A model generated the notes under the pieces. The model worked only from the letters and a program-made list of their open reading frames with translations. It made no database searches and was not told the origin of the DNA. The translations under genes and the position numbers were made by a program. Source: Gammaproteobacteria bacterium (lineage in GTDB: Bacteria; Pseudomonadota; Gammaproteobacteria; Pseudomonadales; Azotimanducaceae). From it: DNA of 64,000 nt. The stretch lies in the NCBI GenBank assembly GCA_026707735.1, contig JAPOWH010000004.1:34306-98305 (forward strand), written 5' to 3'. Positions 1 through 10,200 of this stretch are shown piece after piece (within the stretch, counting starts at the first letter, position 1; each line of letters begins with the position of its first letter).

Positions 1-2
1 CC

Positions 3-449
3 AACGGGTCGGACTTCGCACTAGTTATCCGCAAGATCGCCAATACGCAAGAAATCGAAATGGCGCATGTCGAGATGTCAGAAATGGTAAGTGCGACAAT
101 GGAGGGAAATGTCGCAGTACTGCCTGCGATTCACGTGGTCAAGTTGTATCCGGATGGTCGAGAAGTTCCTGTCCAACCCATGGTGATCGTAGATTTTGTC
201 CCTGGACATTTCAGGGACATTGTGGCAACAACGTCTCAAACCCACCATCATGACGTGCCGGCGTCTCCCTTGTCGGGGCTAAATGTCTTGATGGCCATGA
301 TCAGGGGTCCTGGGGCACTTTCCGGATATGACCAAATCTATAGCTCAATTGTCACGCCAGGATTGCTTATTGAGGAAATGTCGCTGCGCATTGCCAGCGG
401 ACAGATGCCAAGACTGCCATTTGCTCCCCATCCGATGGCAGACGAGTGA
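3..449 (+). CDS. TldD/PmbA (TldE)-family protein, C-terminal part
   Basis: The reading frame is open from the first bases of the window, so this is the 3' end of a longer gene; the ATG at 60 is internal. The visible 148 residues align with the C-terminal domains of the two TldD/E-like proteins at 1375 and 3069: a segment GSDFALVIRKIAN matches LDYGIVVRRLAN of the third protein, followed by a shared YPDGREV block, an RDIVA block and a GLLIEEM block. The cysteine that acts as a zinc ligand near the C-terminus of TldD is absent, so this copy looks TldE-like (non-catalytic). The TldD/TldE family forms a heterodimeric metalloprotease. Whether this copy has a signal peptide, as its two neighbours do, cannot be seen. 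Confidence 0.85.
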   Translation, partial: NGSDFALVIRKIANTQEIEMAHVEMSEMVSATMEGNVAVLPAIHVVKLYPDGREVPVQPMVIVDFVPGHFRDIVATTSQTHHHDVPASPLSGLNVLMAMIRGPGALSGYDQIYSSIVTPGLLIEEMSLRIASGQMPRLPFAPHPMADE

Positions 450-806
450 CCGCTTCGAATTTCTGGCTATTCATTGCTGACTTAACTTACAAGACCTAAA
501 AGCAGTCTCCTAGTGTGTAAATTCGAAAATTGGTCTCCTCCACACGTTTTGTGAGCGCTAAGAGGTTGCAACCTTCCCTCTAGTTCCTGTCTTCAACGTG
601 AAATCCAATTGTTTGCCGTTGGCAAAGAAAACAACGTTGCGCGCCAAGTACTTTTGAAGATTTAGGAAGGCCTGACCTAGGTTCACGCGGGCGTTTTCCG
701 TATTGACCGCACAGCACCGATGCAACAGGTACAGGTGCCAGGACGTTGCTAAAATGGATTTGCTTATACCAGTTCAACCATTCCGTATTTTGGAGGCGAA
801 AAATAA
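450..806. other. Intergenic gap, no gene seen
   Basis: This stretch between the partial TldE-like gene and the lipoprotein holds no open frame with a credible start. No clear terminator hairpin is visible. The last 20 bases contain the GGAGG ribosome binding site of the following lipoprotein gene. Confidence 0.5.
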
Positions 807-1214
807 ATGAGAAAGGCAGTACTGTTGGTGCTTTTAGCATTGACGTACGCTCTTGCGGGATGTGCGACCGTATTTAGTTATTCCGAATATCCTGTTAGAG
901 TTGAGAGTTCGCCGACGAATCTCCAAATAGAAATACGAGATGCAAAGGGAAATATAGTTCACCGGGGTCAAACACCCGAGGTTGTTACGCTAGATGCCCA
1001 TGGAGGTTTTTTACAGCAAGCGACGTATTATGTGAAGTTGTATAGGTCTGGCACAGTAATTGGGGAAACCGTCATCAGAGGAGGCATTGACGGATGGTTC
1101 TTCGTTAACCTGCTTGGCGGCGGAGTAGTGGGAATGCTCATTGACGCTGCTACAGGCGCAATGTGGGTTCTGGACGAATATGTGACAGTCCATGCGGACA
1201 AAGCGGACGAATAA
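807..1214 (+). CDS. Small lipoprotein of unknown function
   Basis: A 135-residue protein with a lipoprotein signal peptide: a basic start, a hydrophobic stretch and the lipobox LAGC with the lipidated cysteine near residue 19. It should be anchored in the outer or inner membrane facing the periplasm. The mature part has a beta-rich segment (residues about 25-80) reminiscent of PEGA-type domains, then a hydrophobic glycine-rich stretch (about 95-120, FFVNLLGGGVVGMLIDAATGA) that could insert in a membrane. The ATG at 807 follows a GGAGG site by 9 bases. It lies alone between TldD/E-like genes on the same strand. I do not recognise the family, and a link to the TldD/E proteins is only positional. 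Confidence 0.75.
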   Translation: MRKAVLLVLLALTYALAGCATVFSYSEYPVRVESSPTNLQIEIRDAKGNIVHRGQTPEVVTLDAHGGFLQQATYYVKLYRSGTVIGETVIRGGIDGWFFVNLLGGGVVGMLIDAATGAMWVLDEYVTVHADKADE

Positions 1215-1374
1215 GCCCCAATCAGTCGTGTGTGGTCACCGTATATCAGGTGACTATCCACGATCCTGTAGATAGACTTTTAGCCTTTTGTAAGCGAAGA
1301 TTCAAATTGACACACCTCGCTCCATTCAGATCGGACTAGCTTCGAATTAGAACCAATTTGACCACCATCTCACT

Positions 1375-3072
1375 ATGAAGATCCTCCCGTTAGCACTGTT
1401 CCTTTGCGTCGCAGCCCACAATTGCCTTGGTGCGGCTAGTTCAGAGACTGAGTTTGATGTATTGGATGTGATGCTCGACGAACTGTCTCGATCGTTTGAC
1501 GTCCTGCAAGACGAGGACGAGCCTCCGTACTTTCTTAGCTATGAAATCACCCAGGACAAAATCCGAAGCGTAAGCGGCTCCTATGGTGAAATTGGCGGAA
1601 TCGTCGACCGTTCGTTCCGTGAATTGGACATCGATCTAAGAGTTGGTTCATCTGAACTCGACAACACCCATTTTGGAGGTAGGGGTGGCGCCACATCGAT
1701 TTCGATAGAGAGTCCTGAGGCAATTCGCAACACGTTGTGGTATGCCACGAACCGGGAATACCGAATCGCCATTGCCCAATTGAGCGATGTTCGGAGTGCC
1801 ATGCAGTCGCGCGTAGAGGAAATCGACCAATCGGGAGACTTCTCGCCAGCTCCTCGCGAGGAGTATCGAACAGATGTTATTGAGCTAGAAGCAGCTCTTT
1901 CCGTTCTACAGGAGAAAGTCAGACTATACGGCGCTCCCTTCAAACGCGCCGAACACATAATCTTCAACAGGGTTACTGTTTCAGGAGACGTCGAAACTCG
2001 CTGGTTCGTCAATAGCGAAGGCACCAAGATACGAGTTTCCCAACCTTTCTACCGAGTAACTATCGAAGCATCCTCAAAAGCCGACGACGGTATGGTTCTG
2101 TCCCGCCAGCTAAGTCATATTTCAACCTCGTTGGACGGATTGCCTGACGATGAGTCAATTCTGAACGAAGCAGAGACGCTAATCGAGGAACTGGCAGAAA
2201 TGCGCGATGCACCAATAGTTGAGCCCTATGCGGGACCCGCCATTTTGTCTGGACGTGCAACGGGAGTCTTTTTTCACGAGATTCTTGGACATCGTCTAGA
2301 GGGTCATCGGCAAAAGGCGGAACACGAAGGGCAGACGTTCAAGTCAAAGCTTGGAGAGTATGTATTGCCAGAGAACTTTAGCGTCGTCTTCGACCCCAAT
2401 GTTCGCAAGTTTGGAACGATCGATTTGGCAGGATCTTACGACTTCGACAATCAAGGAGTGCGAGCACAGCGTGTCACCGTGGTCAGGGACGGCATATTGG
2501 AAGGTTTCCTGACATCTCGGCTACCAATGGAAGGCTTTCCAATATCAAACGGGCACGGGCGAAAGAATCAGGGCCGCCCCGTGGTTGCGAGACAATCCAA
2601 CATGTTTGTAGAAGTTGAGAATCCCTATTCGCCAGAGCAGCTCAAAGCTATGTTGATTGAGCGGGTTCTGGAACAGGGCAAGGAGTTTGGACTTTATTTC
2701 GAGGACATTCGAGGCGGCTTCACCGTAACTCAGCGCACCATGCCGAATGCCTTCAATGTCACTCCAGTTGTCGTGTATCGAATCTTTACGGACGGGCACC
2801 AGGAGATGGTTCGTGGAGTTGACCTTATCGGAACACCGCTTACGACATTCAGTCGGGTTGAAGCGGGCGCATCCGACTTTGAGGTCTTCAATGGCGTCTG
2901 TGGCGCCGAATCGGGCTTGGTTCCTGTCGCCGCCGTTGCACCTTCTATTCTGGTGTCGCAAATTGAAGTCCAGAAGAAGGCTAGCTCAAGAAGCATACCT
3001 CCAATCTTGCCAAATCCCGTCGACGCCCAGGAAGGGCTATCTTCCAACACACCGACATTGCTCAGACGATGA
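1375..3072 (+). CDS. Exported TldD-like metallopeptidase (catalytic type)
   Basis: A 565-residue TldD/PmbA-family protein. Residues 301-306 read HEILGH followed by RLEGH, matching the TldD zinc motif HExxxH, and a cysteine near residue 509 (VCGAESG) matches the third metal ligand of E. coli TldD. In known systems TldD pairs with TldE to trim unstructured peptides. The unusual feature is the N-terminus: a basic pair, a hydrophobic stretch and an alanine-rich cleavage region (about residues 1-20), typical of a Sec signal peptide, whereas E. coli TldD is cytoplasmic. The family is usually about 450-480 residues; the extra length lies in the N-terminal half. Its stop overlaps the next start by 4 bases (ATGA), implying translational coupling with the TldE-like partner. 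The ATG has only a weak ribosome binding site. Confidence 0.88.
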   Translation: MKILPLALFLCVAAHNCLGAASSETEFDVLDVMLDELSRSFDVLQDEDEPPYFLSYEITQDKIRSVSGSYGEIGGIVDRSFRELDIDLRVGSSELDNTHFGGRGGATSISIESPEAIRNTLWYATNREYRIAIAQLSDVRSAMQSRVEEIDQSGDFSPAPREEYRTDVIELEAALSVLQEKVRLYGAPFKRAEHIIFNRVTVSGDVETRWFVNSEGTKIRVSQPFYRVTIEASSKADDGMVLSRQLSHISTSLDGLPDDESILNEAETLIEELAEMRDAPIVEPYAGPAILSGRATGVFFHEILGHRLEGHRQKAEHEGQTFKSKLGEYVLPENFSVVFDPNVRKFGTIDLAGSYDFDNQGVRAQRVTVVRDGILEGFLTSRLPMEGFPISNGHGRKNQGRPVVARQSNMFVEVENPYSPEQLKAMLIERVLEQGKEFGLYFEDIRGGFTVTQRTMPNAFNVTPVVVYRIFTDGHQEMVRGVDLIGTPLTTFSRVEAGASDFEVFNGVCGAESGLVPVAAVAPSILVSQIEVQKKASSRSIPPILPNPVDAQEGLSSNTPTLLRR

Positions 3073-4778
3073 AGTGGATATTGGCACTTGTTGCACTAGC
3101 GCCTGCCGTTGGTGCAAATGCCCAAGCAACTCAGGATGCAGATCCCGTTGTCCAAGCGATGAGGGATGAACTTCGGCGGTCCATGAGTGACTTGCAACTG
3201 AAGGGCTCTCCTCAACCTTATTTCATTGCCTACACGGTGCGGGACAATTCGCAATTGCTGGAGTCGTTCTACTTGGGCACGTCGGTTCGTGCTGACAGGA
3301 CTAGCTCTCGAACTGTTCGAGTGGAGGTCCGAGTCGGATCCTATGAACTCGACAATCGCAACTACCGACCTCGCGTGAACCGATCTGCAACGATAACGCA
3401 GGCGTTGCCTATCAGTGACGATTACGAGGAAATACGGCGCGCGATTTGGCGCGCAACCGATGCCGCGTACAAGAACGCTGCTCAGAACTACGCAGCGAAA
3501 CTCACTGCATTGGAGGGACGACGAAGCGACGATCCGGCACCGGACTTCACTATTGAAGAACCGTTCCAATATGTGAGAGCAGAGCAACCGACCGCGGACG
3601 ACATCGACTTAGATGCAGTCCGCGAGCCAGCAAGAGAACTCTCGTCAGCCTTCTCAAGTTCACCCGATATATTCACTTCGGTTGTGGCCGCGTCTGCGGC
3701 AAAGAGACGACGCATCTACTTGAACAGCGAAGGCAGTTTCCACGACTATGTGGAGCAACAGTGTCGTATTAGAACGCTGGCTTTTACTCAAATGCTGGAT
3801 GGCACGGAGATACAAGACTACGCCAACGAGTACGCTATCGATTGTGCGAGTCTTCCACCCTTGGCCGAAATGCAAACGGGAGTGCGGTCGCTCATCTCGC
3901 GATTGACGAGTTTGAGATCCGCTGAACCGTTTGGGGATGTATACAACGGCCCGATACTGTATGAGGGACAGGCGGCAGCACAAATACTCCGACGTCTTCT
4001 CTTGCCAAGATTAATGGCAGTTAGAGTGCCCATGACGGATGATGCTCGATCCGATTCTCAGCGATTCAGAAACCCATTTCTGGACAAGATCGGTACTCGA
4101 GTTGTATCCGCCAAAATCGATGTCATAAACGATCCAACGCTAACCGAATTCAATGGCCAACCCTTGCTTGGACACTACTTTGTAGATCGGCAGGGAATCC
4201 CTGCTCGTCGCACGCTGCTTGTCGAGGAGGGAAGGTTGAAGACGCTTTTGACTACACGCAGTCCGGTGGACGAGTTCGACAAGAGCACAGGCTCCAGCCG
4301 AACTGGCGGTAGTGCGATGCCAGGCAATGTCCTGATTCTTCCCAAGGAAGGGGAGGGGTGGACTGATGAAGAGATTCGCGTAGAAATGAACTCCTTGTTG
4401 GACGATTACGGCTTGGATTATGGAATCGTGGTGCGCAGATTGGCCAATCGTGCAGAGCTGGCGTTCGGCAATCGCACCTCTGTCCTGCTTGAAGCGTACA
4501 AAGTGTTTGCGGACGGTAGAGAGGTACTCGTGCCAGCGATGGAGATTACTGGCTACAGTGATCGAACATTGCGTGACATTGTTGCTGTTTCACAGGAGAT
4601 TCAGCAGTACGACACGGTTTACGGCAGTGGAAGTGGTGCATGGGTTACGCCCATTTCGATCATCGCTCCTTCGTCACTTCTCATAGAGGAACTGACAGCG
4701 AGAAAGATGCGTCCCGTATCGCCAAAGCCTCCGGTTGTTCCGCATCCATCGGTTGATTCGACAGCGGTATCGAATTAA
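3069..4778 (+). CDS. Exported TldE/PmbA-like partner protein
   Basis: A 569-residue paralogue of the preceding protein with the same overall layout and a clear signal peptide ending near ANAQA (about residue 20). At the place of the zinc motif it reads RRLLLP (residues about 308-313), so the HExxxH histidines and glutamate are lost, and the C-terminal cysteine ligand is also missing. This is the state expected for the TldE (PmbA) subunit, which has no metal in the E. coli heterodimer. The ATGA overlap with the upstream gene supports a stoichiometric pair. Function is inferred: an exported TldD/E heterodimer acting on peptides in the periplasm. The substrate is unknown. Confidence 0.85.
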   Translation: MKWILALVALAPAVGANAQATQDADPVVQAMRDELRRSMSDLQLKGSPQPYFIAYTVRDNSQLLESFYLGTSVRADRTSSRTVRVEVRVGSYELDNRNYRPRVNRSATITQALPISDDYEEIRRAIWRATDAAYKNAAQNYAAKLTALEGRRSDDPAPDFTIEEPFQYVRAEQPTADDIDLDAVREPARELSSAFSSSPDIFTSVVAASAAKRRRIYLNSEGSFHDYVEQQCRIRTLAFTQMLDGTEIQDYANEYAIDCASLPPLAEMQTGVRSLISRLTSLRSAEPFGDVYNGPILYEGQAAAQILRRLLLPRLMAVRVPMTDDARSDSQRFRNPFLDKIGTRVVSAKIDVINDPTLTEFNGQPLLGHYFVDRQGIPARRTLLVEEGRLKTLLTTRSPVDEFDKSTGSSRTGGSAMPGNVLILPKEGEGWTDEEIRVEMNSLLDDYGLDYGIVVRRLANRAELAFGNRTSVLLEAYKVFADGREVLVPAMEITGYSDRTLRDIVAVSQEIQQYDTVYGSGSGAWVTPISIIAPSSLLIEELTARKMRPVSPKPPVVPHPSVDSTAVSN

Positions 4779-5033
4779 TTGGTGAATCTCGCTGTGGGTG
4801 AACCGTATTTCGATATAGGCGGTGATGCTTCGCTGGTGGAGCGTTTGCCCTGAGGCAGCAGGGAGACACTTGCTCTCTCGTTTCCCCACATTGCTGCAGC
4901 CCTGATACTGTCGTCCTCGACTTGGATTTCTCCAACAACTCTCGAAACGAGCCGCACATCTCCTAATCCCTTGCTGCATCTGTAGCGTTTGTAGCTGTTG
5001 CAGGTTTTTTTGCATTTTATTGGCTGTGACCCC

Positions 5034-5062
5034 TTGACACTGTATTTATGTATATCTATATT
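5034..5062 (+). promoter_or_regulatory. Sigma70-type promoter of imuA-imuB-dnaE2
   Basis: A perfect -35 hexamer TTGACA (5034-5039) and a -10 hexamer TATATT (5057-5062) are separated by 17 bases. This is the strongest consensus promoter I found in the window. It sits 29 bases before the GTG start of imuA in an AT-rich stretch. The rest of the 313-base gap from 4779 holds nothing I can support. Confidence 0.75.
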
Positions 5063-5069
5063 AAATAAC

Positions 5070-5085
5070 ATGTTGTTAATTACAG
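5070..5085 (+). promoter_or_regulatory. LexA (SOS) box overlapping the transcription start
   Basis: The 16 bases ATGTTGTTAATTACAG fit the gammaproteobacterial LexA operator CTGT-N8-ACAG with a single mismatch in the first base of the left arm. The site lies just downstream of the -10 box, where a bound repressor would block initiation. imuA-imuB-dnaE2 cassettes are known LexA targets, so position and content agree. Binding itself is inferred. Confidence 0.7.
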
Positions 5086-5091
5086 TATTTT

Positions 5092-5832
5092 GTGTCGGAT
5101 TTACGCGACCTTCTCAGCAAGAAATTCATTTGGCGAGCGTGTGACCTAGCGGATTCCACAACTTCCGAGCAAGCATGGGGAATTCCCACGGGGTTTGACG
5201 ACTTGGACCGTTTGCTCTATGGAAACGGCTGGCCTCGCGATGCTCTTATGGAAGTGCTTGTTGATGTTCATGGCTGCGGGGAACTGCGTTTGCTCGTGAC
5301 CGGTCTCCGTTGCCTTCTCCGTGAGGAAACGCGATGGATGGCTTGGGTCAATCCTCCGTTTGTGCCTTATGCGCCAGCATTGCATGGGCTGGACATTGAT
5401 GTGAACCGCGTGCTGCTGGTGCATCCAAACAGTCACCGAGAAGCTTTGTGGGCCTTGGAGAAAATTTTGGAGTCGGGCAGTTGCAGCGCTGCTCTCGCAT
5501 GGCTGAATGAGCAAGATCTCAAAGAAAAGCACGTCCGACGGATCCAGACTCGAGCAAAGTCAAGTCGTGTGTGGACTACGATCTTTCGCCCCTCGCATGC
5601 GGCTCAGCGGTCCTCTCCCGCAGAACTTCGGCTCCATGTGCAAAGACCTCAGTCAACTGACGGAAATAGGGTGGAACTATCGATTTTGAAACGCAAAGGA
5701 GGATGGGCTGTTAATGATGTGCCGCTGAAGTTGCAGTGGCATCCCAATGCTCTTTCAGTGGATTGCATGGCTCGACGATGGAACCAGTGGAGACAGACCG
5801 GAAAGACGGAAGAAATAAGGAGGATTGCCTAA
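5092..5832 (+). CDS. imuA: ImuA, translesion synthesis accessory protein
   Basis: A 246-residue RecA/SulA-like protein of the ImuA family, which works with ImuB and DnaE2 in SOS-induced error-prone DNA synthesis. Visible family signs are the N-terminal GIPTGFDDLDRLL segment, the degenerate P-loop-like HGCGELRLL, and the C-terminal arginine/tryptophan-rich tail. The P-loop lysine is absent, as in other proteobacterial ImuA proteins, so ATP hydrolysis is not expected. The start is GTG at 5092; an in-frame stop at 5077-5079 rules out a longer form, and there is no strong Shine-Dalgarno site. The stop overlaps the imuB start by one base (TAATG). Transcription is probably controlled by the LexA-like box just upstream. 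Confidence 0.9.
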   Translation: MSDLRDLLSKKFIWRACDLADSTTSEQAWGIPTGFDDLDRLLYGNGWPRDALMEVLVDVHGCGELRLLVTGLRCLLREETRWMAWVNPPFVPYAPALHGLDIDVNRVLLVHPNSHREALWALEKILESGSCSAALAWLNEQDLKEKHVRRIQTRAKSSRVWTTIFRPSHAAQRSSPAELRLHVQRPQSTDGNRVELSILKRKGGWAVNDVPLKLQWHPNALSVDCMARRWNQWRQTGKTEEIRRIA

Positions 5833-7262
5833 TGCTTTGGCTATGTGCGCATTTGCCACAGATGGGTTTGGAAATGTTTGGGAAATCGCCTGAGCATCAA
5901 CCAGCAACCGTGGTTGTCGACGAACGCAAGATTCATTTGATGAATGCCGCTGCACAAGAAGCGGGCATAACTTTGGGAAGCAGTCTCGCTACCGCAAGCA
6001 GCCTAGCTCCGGATTTGGTGTGCTACAAGAGAGACGAGAAGGCGGAGAAGGAATATCTTGAGAAGATCATTCCAATAGCCTATCGACTTACTCCTTGTGT
6101 CAGCGTTTCCCTGCCCTACGACCTGATGCTGGAAGTGTCGGGCAGCATCAGATTGTTTGATGGTCTTACTCGTATCGTTCGCTTGCTTCAACGTTCGTTG
6201 CGACATGTCGGGCATGCATCATTCATCGGTATCGCACATACCCCCAGCACCGCTCGTGTGCTTGCTCATGCAAAGGTGTCCACACCACTACCAGAGCATC
6301 CCGATGCCAAGACGGTTCGAGACACCGCGTTGGAGCGATTGCGTGAAGTCAGTTTGCAGTATGCGGAGCTCAAGGCATCGGATGTCGAACGTTTATTCAA
6401 CATGGGCATACGAGAGTTTGGCGAACTGTTGGATTTGCCGCCGCACGAACTAGGGAAGAGATTCGAGAAGGGCTTGCTCGAATATTTGAAACGTTTGACA
6501 GGGACAGCTTTCGATCCTCAGAAATATGTCGAGCCCGCGGAACGTTTTCAGTCCGATATCCATTTGCTGGATCCGGTCCTGGACCGTCAATCGCTTGAGG
6601 AACACATGGAGCGACTGGCATTGGAACTGGTGTATTGGCTGCAATCACGTCAACTTGGCGTGATGGAAGCGTTATGGACATTCAAGCCCTTCGACAGCGA
6701 AGGGATATCCGTGCCGGTGCGTTTTTCCCATCCTCGCACTCGTGTTCCATCCATTCTGGAGTTTTCGGAACTTGCCCTGGATGCATTCGAGCTGCCGAAG
6801 GAGGTTATTTCGATATCTCTGGAAGCAACTCGTGTGGACTCTTTGCTGAACACAGGAACAGTGGAAAAGGACTTGCTGGGAACGCATGAAGTCAGACCAG
6901 TGTTGCCTGGCGATCTTCTTGATCGACTGACAGCACGTCTTGGCATTGATTCCTGGCAGTTGTTGCGCAACATGAACGACCATCGTCCGGAATATGCCTG
7001 GTCTCCTTCGACTGCTAGCGAATCAGGACGCAGTTCCTCGCCGTTCTTCACTCCCGGTTCTCGTCCCTTGTGGCTGTTTGAGCCGCCGCTGCCAGTCAAA
7101 CGCAAGCATTTCGAGCTGCTTAAAGGTCCGGAACGCATTCAGAGCGGGTGGTGGGAGTGCGATTTTTCCCGAGACTACTTTGTCGCTCTCCATGAAAGCG
7201 GTTCTTTGTGTTGGCTGTTCAACGATGGGGAGGGATGGTTTCAGCATGGCTATTTCTCCTAA
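5832..7262 (+). CDS. imuB: ImuB, catalytically inactive Y-family polymerase
   Basis: A 476-residue Y-family DNA polymerase homologue of the ImuB type, the hub linking ImuA and DnaE2 to the sliding clamp. The N-terminus LWLCAHLPQ stands where active Y-family enzymes carry the first catalytic aspartate, so it is expected to be inactive, as is usual for ImuB. A clamp-binding-like segment RPLWLFEPP is found near residue 410. The ATG at 5832 overlaps the imuA stop and follows an AGGAGG site at 5817-5822; the longer open frame from 5736 has no ribosome binding site. The 3' end overlaps dnaE2 by 17 bases, so the three genes form one tightly coupled operon. Confidence 0.92.
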   Translation: MLWLCAHLPQMGLEMFGKSPEHQPATVVVDERKIHLMNAAAQEAGITLGSSLATASSLAPDLVCYKRDEKAEKEYLEKIIPIAYRLTPCVSVSLPYDLMLEVSGSIRLFDGLTRIVRLLQRSLRHVGHASFIGIAHTPSTARVLAHAKVSTPLPEHPDAKTVRDTALERLREVSLQYAELKASDVERLFNMGIREFGELLDLPPHELGKRFEKGLLEYLKRLTGTAFDPQKYVEPAERFQSDIHLLDPVLDRQSLEEHMERLALELVYWLQSRQLGVMEALWTFKPFDSEGISVPVRFSHPRTRVPSILEFSELALDAFELPKEVISISLEATRVDSLLNTGTVEKDLLGTHEVRPVLPGDLLDRLTARLGIDSWQLLRNMNDHRPEYAWSPSTASESGRSSSPFFTPGSRPLWLFEPPLPVKRKHFELLKGPERIQSGWWECDFSRDYFVALHESGSLCWLFNDGEGWFQHGYFS

Positions 7263-10200
7263 TTCCGACTCGGTTCCGTTTGCGGAACTGCATTGCAAGA
7301 GCAATTTTTCATTCTTGCACGGCGCTTCCCATCCAGAGGAGCTTGTGCGGCGCGCGAAGGAATTGGGATATGAAGCGATCGCAATAACTGATGAATGTTC
7401 GCTTGCCGGCATCGTGAAAGCTCATGTCGAATCGGAAAAAGTGGGGATCAAGTTGATCGTTGGAGCAGAGTTCAACATATCTGCTCGAGACGGAGACGAG
7501 TTGCTGAAAATAGTGCTTCTGGCCCCTACAAGAAAGGCCTACGCTCAGCTATCGGCACTCATTACGAAAGGACGACGGCGAAAGCCCAAGGGAGAGTACG
7601 AATTGAACGTGAGCGATCTTGGCATCTCGACCGCCGATTGCCTTGCGCTATGGATGCCTGGCAATCTGCCCATCGACAGATTGGAAGTTCAGGGACGCGA
7701 GCTTCAAACATCTCTCCCACGGCTTTGGCTTGCGCTGGAACTGCTCTTGTCGGATCGAGACTTGGATCAAGCCGCCAATGTTCTAACCCTGTCGATGCAG
7801 TTGGGTCTGCCGATTGTTGCGAGCAATGATATTCATATGCACATATCGGAACGCAAACCGTTGCAGGACACGCTCACTGCAGTCCGTCTTGGAACAACGG
7901 TAGGTCAGTTGGGAACCGATGCCTTTCCGAATGCGGAACGGCATTTGCGAACCTACGAAGCGCTGCGAAAGCTGTATGCGGAAGAAATACTCGAGGAATC
8001 TGCAAAGATCGCGAAAGAGTGCGAATTTTCCCTCAATTCCTTGCGCTACGAATATCCGGCAGAACTGGTGCCCGAAGGCGCGACTCCCATCGAGCACTTG
8101 CGTTCTCTCACCTATGAAGGGGCCGCTTGTCGGTGGCCCAAGGGAATTCCAGAAGAAGTGGAAGGGTTGATCGAGAAGGAGCTAGCTCTCATTGCTGAAT
8201 TGAAGTATGAGTACTACTTTCTGACCGTTCACGACATTGTGAGATTTGCCCGCAGTCGGAAGATTCTTTGTCAGGGAAGGGGATCTGCCGCAAATTCCGC
8301 GGTTTGCTACTGCCTGTTCGTTACGGAAGTGGATCCTGACCGCGTTCATCTTCTATTCGAACGCTTTGTGTCCAAGGAACGACACGAACCTCCAGACATT
8401 GATGTGGACTTTGAGCACGAGCGACGCGAGGAAGTCATTCAGTTCATCTACGACAAGTACACGCGAGAACGTGCCGCGTTGGCCGCGACGCTGGTGACCT
8501 ATAGGCCGCGCAGCGCCATTCGCGACGTTGGCAAGGCACTGGATTTGGATCCGGATTTGGTGGACATGCTTGCCAAGTCCATGTCGTGGTGGGACAGCAA
8601 GGATCAGTTCAATCAGCGTCTGCAAAGCTGCGGAGTGGATCCTCAATCTCGAACCATCCAGCTCTTCGTCGCTCTTGTTAGCGAAATCATTGGTTTTCCA
8701 CGGCACCTATCTCAGCATGTGGGAGGTTTTGTCATTTCGAAAGGCCCGCTTTCCGAATTGGTTCCTGTGGAGAACGCCGCCATGGAGGACAGAACGGTCA
8801 TTCAGTGGGACAAGGACGATCTTGAGGCAATGTGCCTGCTCAAAGTGGACGTGTTGGGACTTGGCATGCTGACCGCCATACGCAAGGCACTTGATTTGGT
8901 GAATGATTTCCGTGGTTTGTCCGGCGAGGCGCGGCTTGCTGTCCCGAATCTGCCCGCTGAGGACCCAGCCACGTATCAAATGCTTCAGAAAGCCGACAGT
9001 GTGGGCGTGTTCCAAGTGGAATCTCGAGCCCAAATGTCCATGCTTCCGAGACTTCGGCCTGAATGTTTTTATGACTTGGTGATTGAAGTCGCCATTGTCA
9101 GACCGGGTCCGATTCAGGGCAACATGGTGCATCCGTATTTGCTTCGTCGTCAAGGGAAGGAAGCTGTGACGTATTCCAACGATGAAGTACGCAAGGTTTT
9201 GGAGAGAACCTTGGGAATTCCCATTTTTCAAGAGCAAGTCATTGAACTGGCCATGGTCGCCGCTGGGTTTTCAGCTGGCGAAGCAGATCAATTGCGACGC
9301 TCCATGGCGGCGTGGAAGCGCCGCGGGGGATTGGAGAAATACCACAGAAAACTTGTGGATGGCATGTTGGAACGCGGACATCCCAGAGAATTTGCCGAGC
9401 GCATTTTCGAGCAAATAAAGGGATTTGGCGAGTATGGGTTCCCGGAGTCGCATGCAGCCAGCTTTGCCTTGCTGGTCTACATATCAGCCTGGCTGAAACG
9501 GCACGAGCCGACGGCGTTCTATTGCGGTCTGTTGAATAGTCTGCCCATGGGGTTTTATTCACCGGCGCAGTTAACGCAGGATGCCATGCGGCATGGCGTT
9601 GAAATTCGGGGAGCCGATGTTCAGAAAAGTGGCTGGGACTATCGTCTGGAACCACCGGCACAGAGCATACAAGGCTACGACCAGCCACAAGGAGCACTTC
9701 GTGTAGGCATGCGGCAGATCAAAGGATTGGGCGAGGAGGTAGGCAATCGCATTGCCGAAAGCCAACCCTATAAGGATATCGATGATCTGGCGCGCCGAGC
9801 GGCACTGAACGATCAGGAACTCACGTTCTTGGCTCGAGCCGGTGCTTTGCAGACCATTTCAGGCAATCGATTTCAAGCGCATTGGGATGCAGCGGGAGTG
9901 GACCGTCCTACGGATCTTTGGAAAGCAAGCAAGGTTGTGGTGCCCTACCAAACGGATGTAGTGTTACCTGAACCCACGGTTGGCGAGAGCGTGTTTCTAG
10001 ATTTCAGTTACTTGGACTTGACGCTTGGGGACCATCCGCTGAAGATCATGCGAGGGGAAGCGCAGTTTCGACATTGCATGAAAGCCGAAGACCTGATTTC
10101 AACTCATCCAGGTCGGTTTGTTCAGGTGGCTGGGCTTGTTACCTGCCGACAACGACCTGGTACAAGCAGCGGAGTGGTTTTCTTGACTCTAGAGGACGAA

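Noticed and set aside
5040..5055. CTGTATTTATGTATAT as the LexA box
   Set aside because: The right arm does not end in ACAG, and the 5070-5085 site fits better, though an overlapping operator in the promoter spacer cannot be ruled out.
4674..5071. Minus-strand open frames across the imuA upstream gap
   Set aside because: No credible start or family similarity; they overlap the end of the TldE-like gene and the promoter.
6994..7245. Extended start for dnaE2 at 6994
   Set aside because: This region is imuB coding sequence in another frame, and the PHP domain begins right after ATG 7246 with its own ribosome site.
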